From Methylibium rhizosphaerae (lineage in GTDB: Bacteria > Pseudomonadota > Gammaproteobacteria > Burkholderiales > Burkholderiaceae_C), in assembly GCF_006386545.1 (NCBI RefSeq), contig NZ_SWAR01000002.1, positions 186,001 through 250,000 on the forward strand: a stretch of 64,000 bases of DNA, in the 5' to 3' direction. Below are positions 27,295-35,777 of the stretch, in pieces (position 1 is the stretch's first letter; each line of letters starts with the position of its first letter). The notes beneath the pieces are model-generated. The model ran no database searches. It had not been told where the DNA came from and saw only the letters and a list, made by a program, of their open reading frames with translations. The position numbers were made by a program, and so were the translations under genes.

Positions 27295-28163
27295 TGCTGG
27301 GACGCCGGTGCGTCGGCAGACTCGGGTGCGGGCGTCACCTTGAACCAGCGCACGGCGCCGCCGCGCGCCAGCATCACGGTGAAGCGCAGGCCGCCGACGT
27401 CGACCGCCTCGCCGCGGCGCGGCACGCGGCCGAGTTCCTGTGCGACCAGCCCGCCGATGGTGTCGAACTCGTCGTCCGGGTAGCTGGTACCGAAGACGCC
27501 GTTGACCTCGGCGATCGGCGCGTCGCCGGCCACACGGCGGCTGCCGTCGGCCAGGGTGAAGACGGCGCTTTCGCCGTTCTTGTCGTCGAATTCGTCCTCG
27601 ATCTCGCCGACGATCTCTTCCAGCACGTCTTCGATCGTGATGAGCCCGGCGGTCTTGCCGAATTCGTCGATCACGACGGCCAGGTGGTTGCGATTCGAGC
27701 GGAAGTCGCGCAGCAGCTCGTTGAGGTTCTTGGACTCGGGCACGAACACTGCCGGGCGCAGCAGGGTGCGCAGGTTGAGCTCGGGCGCGCGCTGCAGCTT
27801 GAGGAGGTCCTTGGCCAGCAGCACGCCGATGATGTTGTCGCGTTCGCCTTCGTAGACCGGAAAGCGCGAATGCCCGGTGCCGATGACGACGCCCAGCAGG
27901 TCGTCGTAGGCGGCGTCGATGTCGAGCATGTCCATGCGCCGGGCCGCCACCATGACGTCGCCGGCAGTCATGTCGGCCATGCGGATCACGCCTTCGAGCA
28001 TGATCCGGGACTCCGGCTCGATCAGCTCGCGCTGCTCGGCATCGGCCAGGGTCTCGATGAGTTCGTCCTTCGAGTCCGGCCCGGGCGAAAGGAATTCGAC
28101 CAGGCGCTCGAAGAACGTGCGCTTGTCGGCCGCGCGCGGCCGACCAGGATGGGTGTCTGACAC
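27291..28163 (-). CDS. corC: CorC/HlyC family protein, CBS-domain (magnesium/cobalt efflux)
   Basis: 290-residue cytoplasmic protein: two CBS domains (region DMLDIDAAYDDLLGVVIG through IDEFGKTAGLITIEDVLEEI) and a C-terminal CorC_HlyC domain (GVFGTSYPDDEFDTIGGLVA). CorC supports Mg/Co efflux with CorA-type channels. The GTG at 28163 gives an N-terminus MSDTHPGRP, like MSDD in E. coli CorC, and normal length; an in-frame ATG at 28205 would add 14 residues without family character. Overlaps lnt by 4 bases. A CorA-type transporter gene lies 13 kb away in this window but is not linked. Confidence 0.93.
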   Translation of the reverse strand: MSDTHPGRPRAADKRTFFERLVEFLSPGPDSKDELIETLADAEQRELIEPESRIMLEGVIRMADMTAGDVMVAARRMDMLDIDAAYDDLLGVVIGTGHSRFPVYEGERDNIIGVLLAKDLLKLQRAPELNLRTLLRPAVFVPESKNLNELLRDFRSNRNHLAVVIDEFGKTAGLITIEDVLEEIVGEIEDEFDDKNGESAVFTLADGSRRVAGDAPIAEVNGVFGTSYPDDEFDTIGGLVAQELGRVPRRGEAVDVGGLRFTVMLARGGAVRWFKVTPAPESADAPASQH

Positions 28164-28285
28164 GAGGGGGTGTCGGCAGTCGGGAGACCCGCAAGAATAC
28201 CCCAAGGCCGTGACGGTGCACGCGCGGCGCTACCATCTGCGCCCCCTCGGCCCTGCCCGCAGCCCTGTTCCCGGCATTGCGTGGC

Positions 28286-28314
28286 TTGACAGCCCGGGGG
28301 GCTTGATCAACATT
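28286..28314 (+). promoter_or_regulatory. Candidate sigma-70 promoter for the COG0523 GTPase gene
   Basis: A perfect -35 TTGACA at 28286-28291 is followed after 17 bases by AACATT, a weak -10. It points toward the GTPase gene, whose ATG is 51 bases downstream. No Zur-like palindrome was recognised in the 200-base divergent region. Confidence 0.4.
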
Positions 28315-28365
28315 TTCCGCGTCCCCACCTGGACGCTTTCAAGAGCGGCCGCCAACCGAACAGCC

Positions 28366-29421
28366 ATGTCACTCATCCCCGCCACCATCCTCACCGGCTT
28401 CCTGGGCTCGGGCAAGACCACCCTGCTCAAGCGCGTGCTCACCGAAGCCCACGGCCAGAAGATCGCCGTGATCGAAAACGAGTTCGGCGAGGAGAACATC
28501 GACAACGACATCCTGGTGGCCGACACGAAAGAGCAGATCATCCAGATGAACAACGGCTGCATCTGCTGCACCATCCGCGAGGACCTGCGCTCCACGCTGG
28601 CCGACCTGGCCGAAAAGAAGCGCAAGGGAGAGATCGAGTTCGACCGGGTGGTGATCGAGACCACCGGCCTGGCCGACCCGGGGCCGGTGGCCCAGACCTT
28701 CTTCATGGACGACGAGATCGCCGAGGTCTACCTGCTCGACTCCATCCTGACGCTGGTGGACGCCAAGCATGCCGAGCAGCAGCTCAACGACCGGCAGGAG
28801 GCGCGCCGCCAGGTGGGCTTCGCCGACCAGATCTTCATCAGCAAGACCGACCTCGTTGCCAAGCAGGAGGTGGACGAGCTGATCCACCGGCTGAAGCACA
28901 TGAACCCCCGTGCGCCGCAGAAGGCAGTGCACTTCGGCGAAGTGCCGCTGTCGGAGGTGTTCGACCTGCGCGGCTTCAACCTCAACGCCAAGCTCGAGAT
29001 CGACCCGGAGTTCCTGTCGGCCGACGACCACGACCACGGGCATGATCACGATCACGATCACGATCACGACCATGACCACGTGCATGGCGAGCACTGCGAC
29101 CACCCGCACCACCATGCCCACGACGACGACGTGAAGAGCTTCGTCTTCCGCGCCGACCGGCCGCTCGTGCCCGCCAAGCTCGAGGACTTCCTCGGCGCGA
29201 TCGTCCAGATCTACGGACCGCGCATGCTGCGCTACAAGGGCGTGCTGAACATGCAGGGTTTCGACCGCAAGGTCGTGTTTCAGGGTGTCCACCAATTGAT
29301 GGGCAGCGATGTGGGGCCGAAATGGGCCGAAGGAGAGAAACGAACCAGCAAGATGGTGTTCATCGGCGTCGACCTGCCCAAGGACATCCTCCTGCAGGGC
29401 CTGGAGCAGTGCCTGGCCTGA
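28366..29421 (+). CDS. CobW/COG0523 family metallochaperone GTPase, His-rich
   Basis: 351-residue G3E GTPase. Walker A is [11 protein letters not shown] at residues 9-19; the metal motif CxCC is NNGCICCTIRED; switch region ETTGLADPGPV and base-recognition SKTD follow. A histidine/aspartate-rich insert (approximately residues 218-255, with alternating His-Asp pairs and an HCDHPHHHAHD segment) separates the GTPase from the C-terminal CobW_C domain. Such proteins deliver zinc (or cobalt) to target enzymes, often under zinc limitation. It is followed directly by a DksA homologue that has lost most zinc-binding cysteines, a pairing that suggests a zinc-limitation theme. Confidence 0.92.
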   Translation: MSLIPATILTGFLGSGKTTLLKRVLTEAHGQKIAVIENEFGEENIDNDILVADTKEQIIQMNNGCICCTIREDLRSTLADLAEKKRKGEIEFDRVVIETTGLADPGPVAQTFFMDDEIAEVYLLDSILTLVDAKHAEQQLNDRQEARRQVGFADQIFISKTDLVAKQEVDELIHRLKHMNPRAPQKAVHFGEVPLSEVFDLRGFNLNAKLEIDPEFLSADDHDHGHDHDHDHDHDHDHVHGEHCDHPHHHAHDDDVKSFVFRADRPLVPAKLEDFLGAIVQIYGPRMLRYKGVLNMQGFDRKVVFQGVHQLMGSDVGPKWAEGEKRTSKMVFIGVDLPKDILLQGLEQCLA

Positions 29422-29554
29422 GGGGGTTGCGGCTCGCAACGAATTGCCCGGGTCAGCCGGGAAACAACGTGGCTACAATCCGCGCGCCCAAAAGAGCAGG
29501 AAGGCGCGCCCCAGCCTGCCGGAGCAGGTATAAAGCCGTTGCGAGGAGACCCCA

Positions 29555-30364
29555 GTGAGCAAAACCACGGCCCAGCGAGCAACCAGCACCAAACCTGCAG
29601 CCAAGCCGGCCGCCAAGAAGGCGACCGCGAGCAGCGCGAGTGCCGCGAAGGCCAAGCCCGCTTCCAAGGCGCCCGCCGAGGCGGCTGCAAAGACCGCTGT
29701 CGCCAAGGCTCCAGCGAAGCCGGCTGCCAAACCGGCTCCCAAGGCTGCTCCGGCAGCGCCGGCAGCCAAGGCGGCGCCGGTTCATGCCAAACCCGCCCCT
29801 GCGCCTGCACCGGTTGCACCCGCAGCGGCGGCGACCCGACCCGCACCTCTGGGGATACCCAGCCGACCCATGAACACCGTAGTCAACGATTTCCCCAAGC
29901 CGACCATCAAGGTGGACCCCAAGCTGGCCAACGTCTGGAAGAGCAAGCCTGGCCGCGAGCTGACCGATGCCGAAGTGTTGGCCATGCCGGACAGCGAGTA
30001 CATGAACGACAAGCAGCTGGAGTTCTTCCGCACCAAGCTGCAGCGCCAGCGTGAAGACCTGCTCGAGAACGCAGGCGAAACCACCGAACACCTGCGCGAG
30101 GACACGTCCATCGTGCCCGACCCGGCCGACCGCGCCACCATCGAGGAAGAGCACGCCCTCGAATTGCGCACCCGCGACCGCGAGCGCAAGCTGCTCAAGA
30201 AGATCTCCCAGGCGCTGGCCCGCATCGACGCCGGCGAATACGGCTACTGCGACGAAACCGGCGAGCCCATCGGGCTGGGCCGCCTGATCGCACGGCCTAC
30301 CGCCACGCTGTCGCTCGAGGCGCAGCAGCGCCGCGAGATGAAGCAAAAGATGTTCGGCGACTGA
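29555..30364 (+). CDS. dksA: DksA-family RNA polymerase-binding regulator with basic N-terminal extension
   Basis: 269 residues against about 150 in E. coli. GTG at 29555 follows GAGGAG at good spacing; an internal ATG at 29870 has no ribosome site. Residues 1 to ~105 are Lys/Ala/Pro-rich, like histone H1 tails. The DksA body follows: coiled-coil with the catalytic tip DPADRA (DxxDxA) intact, then the globular region with YGYCDETGEPIGLGRLIARP. Of the four zinc cysteines of E. coli DksA only the first remains; the others are Thr, Ser and Ala, so the zinc finger cannot form normally. It probably still binds the RNA polymerase secondary channel and mediates the stringent response with ppGpp. Confidence 0.93.
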   Translation: MSKTTAQRATSTKPAAKPAAKKATASSASAAKAKPASKAPAEAAAKTAVAKAPAKPAAKPAPKAAPAAPAAKAAPVHAKPAPAPAPVAPAAAATRPAPLGIPSRPMNTVVNDFPKPTIKVDPKLANVWKSKPGRELTDAEVLAMPDSEYMNDKQLEFFRTKLQRQREDLLENAGETTEHLREDTSIVPDPADRATIEEEHALELRTRDRERKLLKKISQALARIDAGEYGYCDETGEPIGLGRLIARPTATLSLEAQQRREMKQKMFGD

Positions 30365-30416
30365 ACCCGGACGGCCTGCACCACTCCAAACGCGTCCAGC
30401 CCCAACCGAGCAGCTG

Positions 30417-32102
30417 ATGTCCGATCCCAAAGACGGCGAGAGCTTTTTTCGCAAGGTCGTGAGGTTCGTGGCCAACCCGGCCACGGACTGGGCGGAGCTC
30501 AGTTCACGCCCGGATGCGCCGGAAAGCGAGTACGCCAAGTCCGAGCTCAAGGCCATGATCGAGCGCAAGCGTCGCAACGACTTCGTGCGCAAGCGCGAGT
30601 TCGACATGCTGCGCAAGGTACGCCGCGAAGGACTGTCCGGCGACGGCCTGGCGGCGCTGGCCGGCTCTTCGAACCTCGATGATTCCGAACCCCGGCTGAT
30701 GGACGCCCGGGCCGATGCCACCGTCAAGGCCAAGATCGACGAGATCGAGCAGCAGATGGTGGGCGAAGGTTTCGGCACCAGCCGCCACGTACCGGCCCGG
30801 CCCTCGTCGTTCTACAACGCGCCGACCCAGCCGGCCGCCATCGGCGAGGCGGCAACCCAGCCGATGGGCCTGTCGGCCGCGGGCCGGCCGGCAGCGCCGG
30901 CGGCTGCGCCGACGCCGGCAGCCGCCGTGATGGGCGGCGGCACCTCGCCGCTGTCGCCCTCGCCCATGGCGGGAGACTTCTCCAACCCGTTTGCCGTCGA
31001 AGTCAACGAGATCGCCCACGACCCCGAGCTCGACGAGGCGGTGATCGCTTTCGCCAACGCAGATTTCGAGCTGTGTGAGCAATCGCTCTCGTCGCTGGTG
31101 GGTGCCGGCGGCAGCCGCTCGCAGCATGCCGAGACCTGGCTGGTGCTGTTCGACCTGTACCGGGCGATCGGCCAGCAGCACAAGTTCGAAAGCCTCGCGC
31201 TCGACTATGCCCAGCAGTTCGGCTGGTCGGCACCGCAGTGGTTCTCCTTGCCCAGGCTCGTCGCCGAGGCGGCGGCCGAGGAGAAGCCCGCAACCGGTGG
31301 CCCTGCCGCGCCGCGCATCGACGGCTCGATCGGCTGGGTATCGCCCGACGTGGTGGACATGGACGCGGTCGCGCGGCTGCGTTCCCAGACCCTGCAGATG
31401 CCGCTGCCGTGGGTGCTCGACTGGAGCGCCGTGAGAAGCGTCGACCCCGAGGCCGCCCACCAGCTCAGCCTGCTGTTCCGCGGCTGGGCTGCCCAGGCCA
31501 TCGAGATGCGCTGGCTGGGTGGCGAACGCCTGCTCAACGTGCTGGGCGACACAGCGCCGACGGGCGTGCGTGATGCCGACCCGGTGTACTGGCTGCTGCG
31601 CCTGGACGCGCTGCGCCTGGCCAACCGCCCCGACCAGTTCGACGAGGTGGCGATCGACTACTGCGTCACCTACGAGGTTTCGCCGCCGTCCTGGGAACCC
31701 GCGAAGTGCGTGGTACGGGTGAGCGAAGGCGGCGGCTCTACCGTCGCGCCGGCGTCGTCCGTCATCAGCGACGTGTCCACCGGCTTCGTCGAGTCGCAGA
31801 TCGTCGACGAAGGCGTGGTGCAGGTGGCCACGGTCGAACTCTCCGGCCAGCTGGTCGGCGACATCGGCCACACGCTCGAGCGACTGCAGGCGCAGCTGGG
31901 CAGCGCCACCATCGTCAACGTCACCTGCTCCAAGCTGATCCGGGTCGACTTCATCGCGGCCGGCGACCTGCTCAACTGGGTGCTGGCTCGTCGCGGCGAG
32001 AACCGCACCGTCAATTTCGAAGAAGCGCACCGGCTGGTCGCGCTGTTCTACGGCGCGATGGGCATCAACGAACACGCCCGGGTCAAGGTCCGCAACATCT
32101 AG
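30417..32102 (+). CDS. STAS-domain protein, conserved between dksA and hslVU
   Basis: 561 residues. An N-terminal charged helical region (FFRKVVRFVANPATDWAELS, then ERKRRNDFVRKREFDMLRKV) is followed by a Pro/Ala/Gly-rich linker (about residues 125-185), a helical TPR-like segment (DPELDEAVIAFANADFELCE), a STAS-like segment near 300-380 (LPWVLDWSAVRSVDPEAA) and a clearer STAS domain at the C-terminus (VVQVATVELSGQLVGDIGHT to the end). No kinase, GTPase or membrane segment is visible. I recall a similar gene beside dksA/hslV in other Burkholderiales; its function is unknown. STAS domains usually mediate protein interactions in signalling. Confidence 0.82.
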   Translation: MSDPKDGESFFRKVVRFVANPATDWAELSSRPDAPESEYAKSELKAMIERKRRNDFVRKREFDMLRKVRREGLSGDGLAALAGSSNLDDSEPRLMDARADATVKAKIDEIEQQMVGEGFGTSRHVPARPSSFYNAPTQPAAIGEAATQPMGLSAAGRPAAPAAAPTPAAAVMGGGTSPLSPSPMAGDFSNPFAVEVNEIAHDPELDEAVIAFANADFELCEQSLSSLVGAGGSRSQHAETWLVLFDLYRAIGQQHKFESLALDYAQQFGWSAPQWFSLPRLVAEAAAEEKPATGGPAAPRIDGSIGWVSPDVVDMDAVARLRSQTLQMPLPWVLDWSAVRSVDPEAAHQLSLLFRGWAAQAIEMRWLGGERLLNVLGDTAPTGVRDADPVYWLLRLDALRLANRPDQFDEVAIDYCVTYEVSPPSWEPAKCVVRVSEGGGSTVAPASSVISDVSTGFVESQIVDEGVVQVATVELSGQLVGDIGHTLERLQAQLGSATIVNVTCSKLIRVDFIAAGDLLNWVLARRGENRTVNFEEAHRLVALFYGAMGINEHARVKVRNI

Positions 32103-32169
32103 CGCCTGCCGGCGGCCGCGTGCGCTGCCGCACAGGGGTTTTGGCAGCCGCGTAAGCTGCACCTCCTGT

Positions 32170-32186
32170 TGAAGCCTGTCGCTTCA
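32170..32186 (+). other. Hairpin in the hslVU leader
   Basis: A perfect 6-bp stem TGAAGC / GCTTCA with loop CTGTC ends 19 bases before the hslV ATG. The stretch between hairpin and ATG (CTCAGCTCTCCCCCCTT) has no Shine-Dalgarno sequence. A leader stem-loop is known to affect hslVU mRNA stability in E. coli; whether this hairpin is equivalent is inference. Confidence 0.4.
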
Positions 32187-32205
32187 GCCTCAGCTCTCCC
32201 CCCTT

Positions 32206-32766
32206 ATGGACATCTACCACGGCACCACCATCGTGAGCGTGCGCCGCGGCCGTCAGGTCGCCATCGGCGGCGACGGCCAGGTCACGCTCGGCAACATCGT
32301 CGTCAAGGCATCGGCCCGCAAGGTCCGCAAGCTGTACCGCGACCAGGTGCTCGCCGGCTTTGCCGGCGCCACGGCGGACGCCTTCACGCTGTTCGAGCGG
32401 TTCGAGGCCAAGCTCGAGAAGCACCAGGGCCATCTCATCCGCTCGGCCATCGAGCTCACGAAGGACTGGCGCACCGACCGCGTGCTGCGCCGGCTGGAGG
32501 CCATGCTGGCGGTGGCCGATGCCGACGCCTCGCTCATCATCACCGGCAACGGCGACGTGCTGGAGCCCGAGCAGGGCATCATCGCCATCGGCTCCGGCGG
32601 CGCCTACGCACAAGCCGCAGCCCGCGCCCTGCTCGACCACACCGAGCTGGGGGCGGCGCAGGTGGTGAAGAAGTCGCTCGAGATCGCGGGCGACCTGTGC
32701 ATCTACACCAACCAGCACCACACGATCGAGACGCTGGGCAGCGACGACAAGGTGGTATCCGCATGA
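32206..32766 (+). CDS. hslV: ATP-dependent protease HslV, peptidase subunit
   Basis: 186-residue threonine protease forming a double hexameric ring. Residues MDIYHG are a propeptide; the catalytic N-terminal Thr is T7 in [23 protein letters not shown], the [20 protein letters not shown] helix and [17 protein letters not shown] are all as in the family. The start lacks a clear ribosome site, but no other start can give the intact catalytic Thr. It overlaps hslU by 4 bases (ATGA). Cytoplasmic, normally heat-shock induced; I could not find a convincing sigma-32 promoter in the 100-base leader. Confidence 0.97.
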   Translation: MDIYHGTTIVSVRRGRQVAIGGDGQVTLGNIVVKASARKVRKLYRDQVLAGFAGATADAFTLFERFEAKLEKHQGHLIRSAIELTKDWRTDRVLRRLEAMLAVADADASLIITGNGDVLEPEQGIIAIGSGGAYAQAAARALLDHTELGAAQVVKKSLEIAGDLCIYTNQHHTIETLGSDDKVVSA

Positions 32767-34103
32767 GCACCATGACGCCCCAGGAGATCGTCTCCGAACT
32801 CGACCGCCACATCGTCGGCCAGAAGGACGCCAAGCGCGCCGTGGCCATCGCGCTGCGCAACCGCTGGCGCCGCCAGCAGGTCGACGAGCGGCTGCGCGGC
32901 GAGATCACGCCGAAGAACATCCTGATGATCGGCCCCACCGGCGTGGGCAAGACCGAGATCGCGCGGCGGCTGGCCCGGCTGGCCGATGCGCCCTTCATCA
33001 AGGTCGAGGCCACCAAGTTCACCGAGGTGGGTTACGTCGGCAAGGACGTCGACACCATCGTGCGCGACCTGGTCGACATGGCGGTGAAGCAGGCCCGCGA
33101 GGCCGCCGTACGTGCCAACCGCGCGCGCGCCGAAGACGCCGCCGAGGACCGCGTGCTCGACGTGCTGGTGCCGCCGCCGCGCAGCACCGGCTTCGGCATC
33201 ACCCCGGCCGAATCGCCGCCGGCCGACAACACCGCCCGCCAGGTGATGCGCAAGCGGCTGCGAGAGGGCACGCTGGACGACAAGGAAATCGAGATCGAAG
33301 TGGCCGAGCCCCGTGCGGCGCTCGAGATCATGGGCCCGCCCGGCATGGAAGACATGGCCGAGCAGCTGCGCGGCATGTTCGCCAACCTGGGCGGCCCGAA
33401 GCGCAAGACCCGCAAGCTCAAGATCGCCGAGGCACTGAAGCTGCTGATCGACGAGGAGGCCGCCAAGCTGGTGAATGAGGACGAGCTCAAGACGCAGGCG
33501 GTCAACAACGCCGAGCAGAACGGCATCGTCTTCATCGACGAGATCGACAAGGTCGCCTCGCGCTCTGAAGCCGGCGGCGCCGACGTGTCGCGCCAGGGCG
33601 TGCAGCGCGACCTGCTGCCGCTGGTGGAAGGCACCACCGTCAACACCAAGTACGGCATGGTGAAGACCGACCACATCCTGTTCATCGCATCGGGCGCCTT
33701 CCACCTGTCCAAGCCGAGCGACCTGATCCCCGAGTTGCAGGGACGCTTTCCGATCCGCGTGGAACTCGGCTCGCTGTCGGTGGACGACTTCGAGGCCATC
33801 CTCACCACCACGCATGCGAGCCTGGTGAAGCAGTACCAGGCCCTGCTGGCCACCGAAGGCGTGACGGTCGAGTTCAAGCCGGAGGCGATCCGCCGGCTCG
33901 CGCAGATCGCGCACGACGTGAACGAGCGCACCGAGAACATCGGCGCGCGAAGGCTGTCCACCGTGATGGAGCGGTTGCTCGACGAAGTGAGCTTCGACGC
34001 TCCGAAGCTCGGCGGCCAGACGGTGGCCATCGACGCCGCCTACGTGGACGGCAAGCTGGGCGACCTGTCGAAGAACGAAGACCTGTCGCGCTACATCCTG
34101 TGA
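32763..34103 (+). CDS. hslU: ATP-dependent protease HslU, AAA+ unfoldase subunit
   Basis: 446-residue AAA+ ATPase that unfolds substrates and feeds them to HslV. Walker [14 protein letters not shown], the pore-loop segment [19 protein letters not shown], Walker [12 protein letters not shown], and sensor 2 in [15 protein letters not shown] are present; the family C-terminus LSRYIL, which inserts into HslV pockets, is intact. The insertion (I) domain spans roughly residues 110-240. ATG at 32763 overlaps the hslV stop. Converges with coaX with 4 bases between stops. Confidence 0.98.
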   Translation: MSTMTPQEIVSELDRHIVGQKDAKRAVAIALRNRWRRQQVDERLRGEITPKNILMIGPTGVGKTEIARRLARLADAPFIKVEATKFTEVGYVGKDVDTIVRDLVDMAVKQAREAAVRANRARAEDAAEDRVLDVLVPPPRSTGFGITPAESPPADNTARQVMRKRLREGTLDDKEIEIEVAEPRAALEIMGPPGMEDMAEQLRGMFANLGGPKRKTRKLKIAEALKLLIDEEAAKLVNEDELKTQAVNNAEQNGIVFIDEIDKVASRSEAGGADVSRQGVQRDLLPLVEGTTVNTKYGMVKTDHILFIASGAFHLSKPSDLIPELQGRFPIRVELGSLSVDDFEAILTTTHASLVKQYQALLATEGVTVEFKPEAIRRLAQIAHDVNERTENIGARRLSTVMERLLDEVSFDAPKLGGQTVAIDAAYVDGKLGDLSKNEDLSRYIL

Positions 34104-34107
34104 GCCG

Positions 34108-34887
34108 CTAGCGCAGCCCGCGCTGCTGCGCGATGACCAGCAGCCCGTCGAAGATCAGGCTTTCGACCAGTTCGTACTGAATACCCAGGTAAGGCGCGAC
34201 CTTCCAGCCGGCGCCGCCCGTGATGACGCAGCGCGGCGCGGCGCCGCAGCGCTGCGCGATGCTGCGGTGCATGCGCTCGATGGCGCCGGTGATGGCATAG
34301 GTGCCGCCGCTGGTGAGCGCATCGCTGGTGTTGGCCGGAAATTCGGTCACCTCGCCGGTGGGCACGCGCAGGCCGGCGGTGCCGCTTTCGAGCGACCGCA
34401 GCATGATGCCGTGGCCCGGCAGGATGAAGCCGCCCAGGAAGTGTCCGTGGGCATCGAGCGCGTCCACCGTCACGGCCGTACCCACCATCACCACCAGCGC
34501 CGGGCCCTTGTGGCCGGCGTCGAGCAGGCGCCAGCGGGCGCCGATCAAGGCCACCCAGCGGTCGGTGCCCAGCCGCCCCGGGTGGTCGTAGCCGTTGGTG
34601 ACGCCGGCTTCACCGGCGGTCGACACCACCCAGCTGGGCGACAGGTCCCACAACTCGAGCTGTTCCTCGACCCGGTGGCGCACCGCGTCGCCGGCAACGC
34701 AGCAGCCCAGCATGCTGTCGGGTGCCGCCAGCCTGGCCCACTCGCCGTCGCGATCGGCGTCGGTCAGGTGGTCGATGGTCTCGAGGAAGGCAGCGCCATG
34801 CGCCAGCAAGGCGGCACCGGGCTTCGGTGCCGCGTACTGCGCCCACTTCAGGCGCGTGTTGCCGATGTCGATGGCGAGAAAACTCAT
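34108..34887 (-). CDS. coaX: Type III pantothenate kinase
   Basis: 259-residue ASKHA-fold kinase for the first step of CoA synthesis, potassium-dependent and insensitive to CoA feedback. Motifs: phosphate-binding [15 protein letters not shown] at the start, [43 protein letters not shown] and the final [11 protein letters not shown]. Length is normal. Unlike many betaproteobacteria, the gene just upstream is not birA but an unknown gene (34939-35577), 51 bases away. Cytoplasmic. Confidence 0.96.
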   Translation of the reverse strand: MSFLAIDIGNTRLKWAQYAAPKPGAALLAHGAAFLETIDHLTDADRDGEWARLAAPDSMLGCCVAGDAVRHRVEEQLELWDLSPSWVVSTAGEAGVTNGYDHPGRLGTDRWVALIGARWRLLDAGHKGPALVVMVGTAVTVDALDAHGHFLGGFILPGHGIMLRSLESGTAGLRVPTGEVTEFPANTSDALTSGGTYAITGAIERMHRSIAQRCGAAPRCVITGGAGWKVAPYLGIQYELVESLIFDGLLVIAQQRGLR

Positions 34888-34938
34888 GGGATGAAGGGCC
34901 GCTGCGTCTTGTACCGCCGCGCAGCGGCAACCCGCGGA

Positions 34939-35577
34939 TCAGGCCGGCTGCTGCGTGTAAGGCGCTTCGAATGGTAGGTCCTCGCCGGACAGGCTGCTGC
35001 CGAACAGCAGCTCGCGCGCGCGCTGCAGCGTGCGGTCCACGTCAGCCGGCTTGGTGCGCGAACGCTCGACCTTGCTCTGCACCTCGTAAAGCAGGTCAGC
35101 CAGTTCCTCACGGCCCTGGGCGCGGCGCACCTTCATCAGCGTGAGGGCGCCGCTGACCGGCGCGGCGGTGCGGATCAGGTCGGCCAGCATTTCGCGTGCG
35201 GATTCCAGCAGCAGCGCGGCTTCGTTGGGCGCGCCGGCAGCTACGGGCTGCGGCTGGCCGGCGAGCGGCGCCGGACCATCGACGGATTCCCCGGCCACGT
35301 CTTCCTGGGGCGGCGGCTGCGTGAGGCCGGTGGACACCGGAATGTCGACCTCCTCGATCACCGCGGCGATGGGCACCTCCGGCAGCAGCACCAGCCCGAG
35401 CACCAGCAGCTCCTCGAAATGCTTGGGCGTGGCACCTGCGTGCTGGGCCAGGCCCATGACCTCGTCGAGCGAGCGGCGGCCATCCACCAGCAGCAGGATG
35501 GTGCGGTGCTTCTGGCTGAGGCCGTGCGAACGCCGGGTCAATTCCTGTTGGCCCTCGGGAGTCTTCAGCGGGATCAT
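34939..35577 (-). CDS. Conserved hypothetical protein upstream of coaX
   Basis: 212 residues. The first ~70 (SHGLSQKHRTILLLVDGRRS, LDEVMGLAQHAGATPKHFEE) look like a small alpha/beta or winged-helix module of the kind found at the ends of some betaproteobacterial response regulators; then a Pro/Gln-rich linker (about 85-115) and a helical C-terminal domain (ALLLESAREMLADLIRTAAP, GREELADLLYEVQSKVERSR). No catalytic motif or membrane segment. It is transcribed toward coaX and is divergent from icmF, whose promoter region with the LiuR-type box lies between them. Function unknown. Confidence 0.78.
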   Translation of the reverse strand: MIPLKTPEGQQELTRRSHGLSQKHRTILLLVDGRRSLDEVMGLAQHAGATPKHFEELLVLGLVLLPEVPIAAVIEEVDIPVSTGLTQPPPQEDVAGESVDGPAPLAGQPQPVAAGAPNEAALLLESAREMLADLIRTAAPVSGALTLMKVRRAQGREELADLLYEVQSKVERSRTKPADVDRTLQRARELLFGSSLSGEDLPFEAPYTQQPA

Positions 35578-35709
35578 CGGGGGTACTCGGGTGATTCGGG
35601 CTGGGGCCGCATTGTGTAGCCCTTCTCTGCCGGTGACCAGCCGTAACTGCCCGGCTGCAACAGCCGCGCCGGAGGACGGCGGCTCGTGTTAGAAGGCTTT
35701 GCGGTTATA

Positions 35710-35731
35710 TTGACGTTTACGTAAACGTCAA
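35710..35731 (+). promoter_or_regulatory. LiuR-type operator before icmF
   Basis: A perfect 22-bp palindrome (half-site TTGACGTTTAC), identical to the one at 14225-14246. A -10-like TTATAT directly abuts it on the 5' side, the same arrangement as before the PaaI/liuA operon, so a bound regulator would block transcription start. It is 46 bases before the icmF ATG. Confidence 0.8.
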
Positions 35732-35777
35732 TTTGAACGACCAAGATCGCCGGCCACCCCTGGGCCGAGGAGACGAC

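Noticed and set aside
29030-29140. Short tandem-looking repeat (alternating CAC/GAT-type codons), first suspected as a microsatellite or tiny CRISPR-like array.
   Set aside because: It is in frame within the COG0523 GTPase and encodes its His/Asp-rich metal-binding loop; units are 6 bases with no spacers.
29422-29554. A TACAAT hexamer at 29474-29479 as a dksA promoter.
   Set aside because: No acceptable -35 is found at 16-18 bases; left unannotated because support is too weak, although a promoter in this gap is likely.
32160-32206. Possible sigma-32 promoter (TTGAAG ... CCCCCCTTAT) in front of hslV.
   Set aside because: The -10-like part runs into the hslV ATG, leaving no room for a start site and leader.
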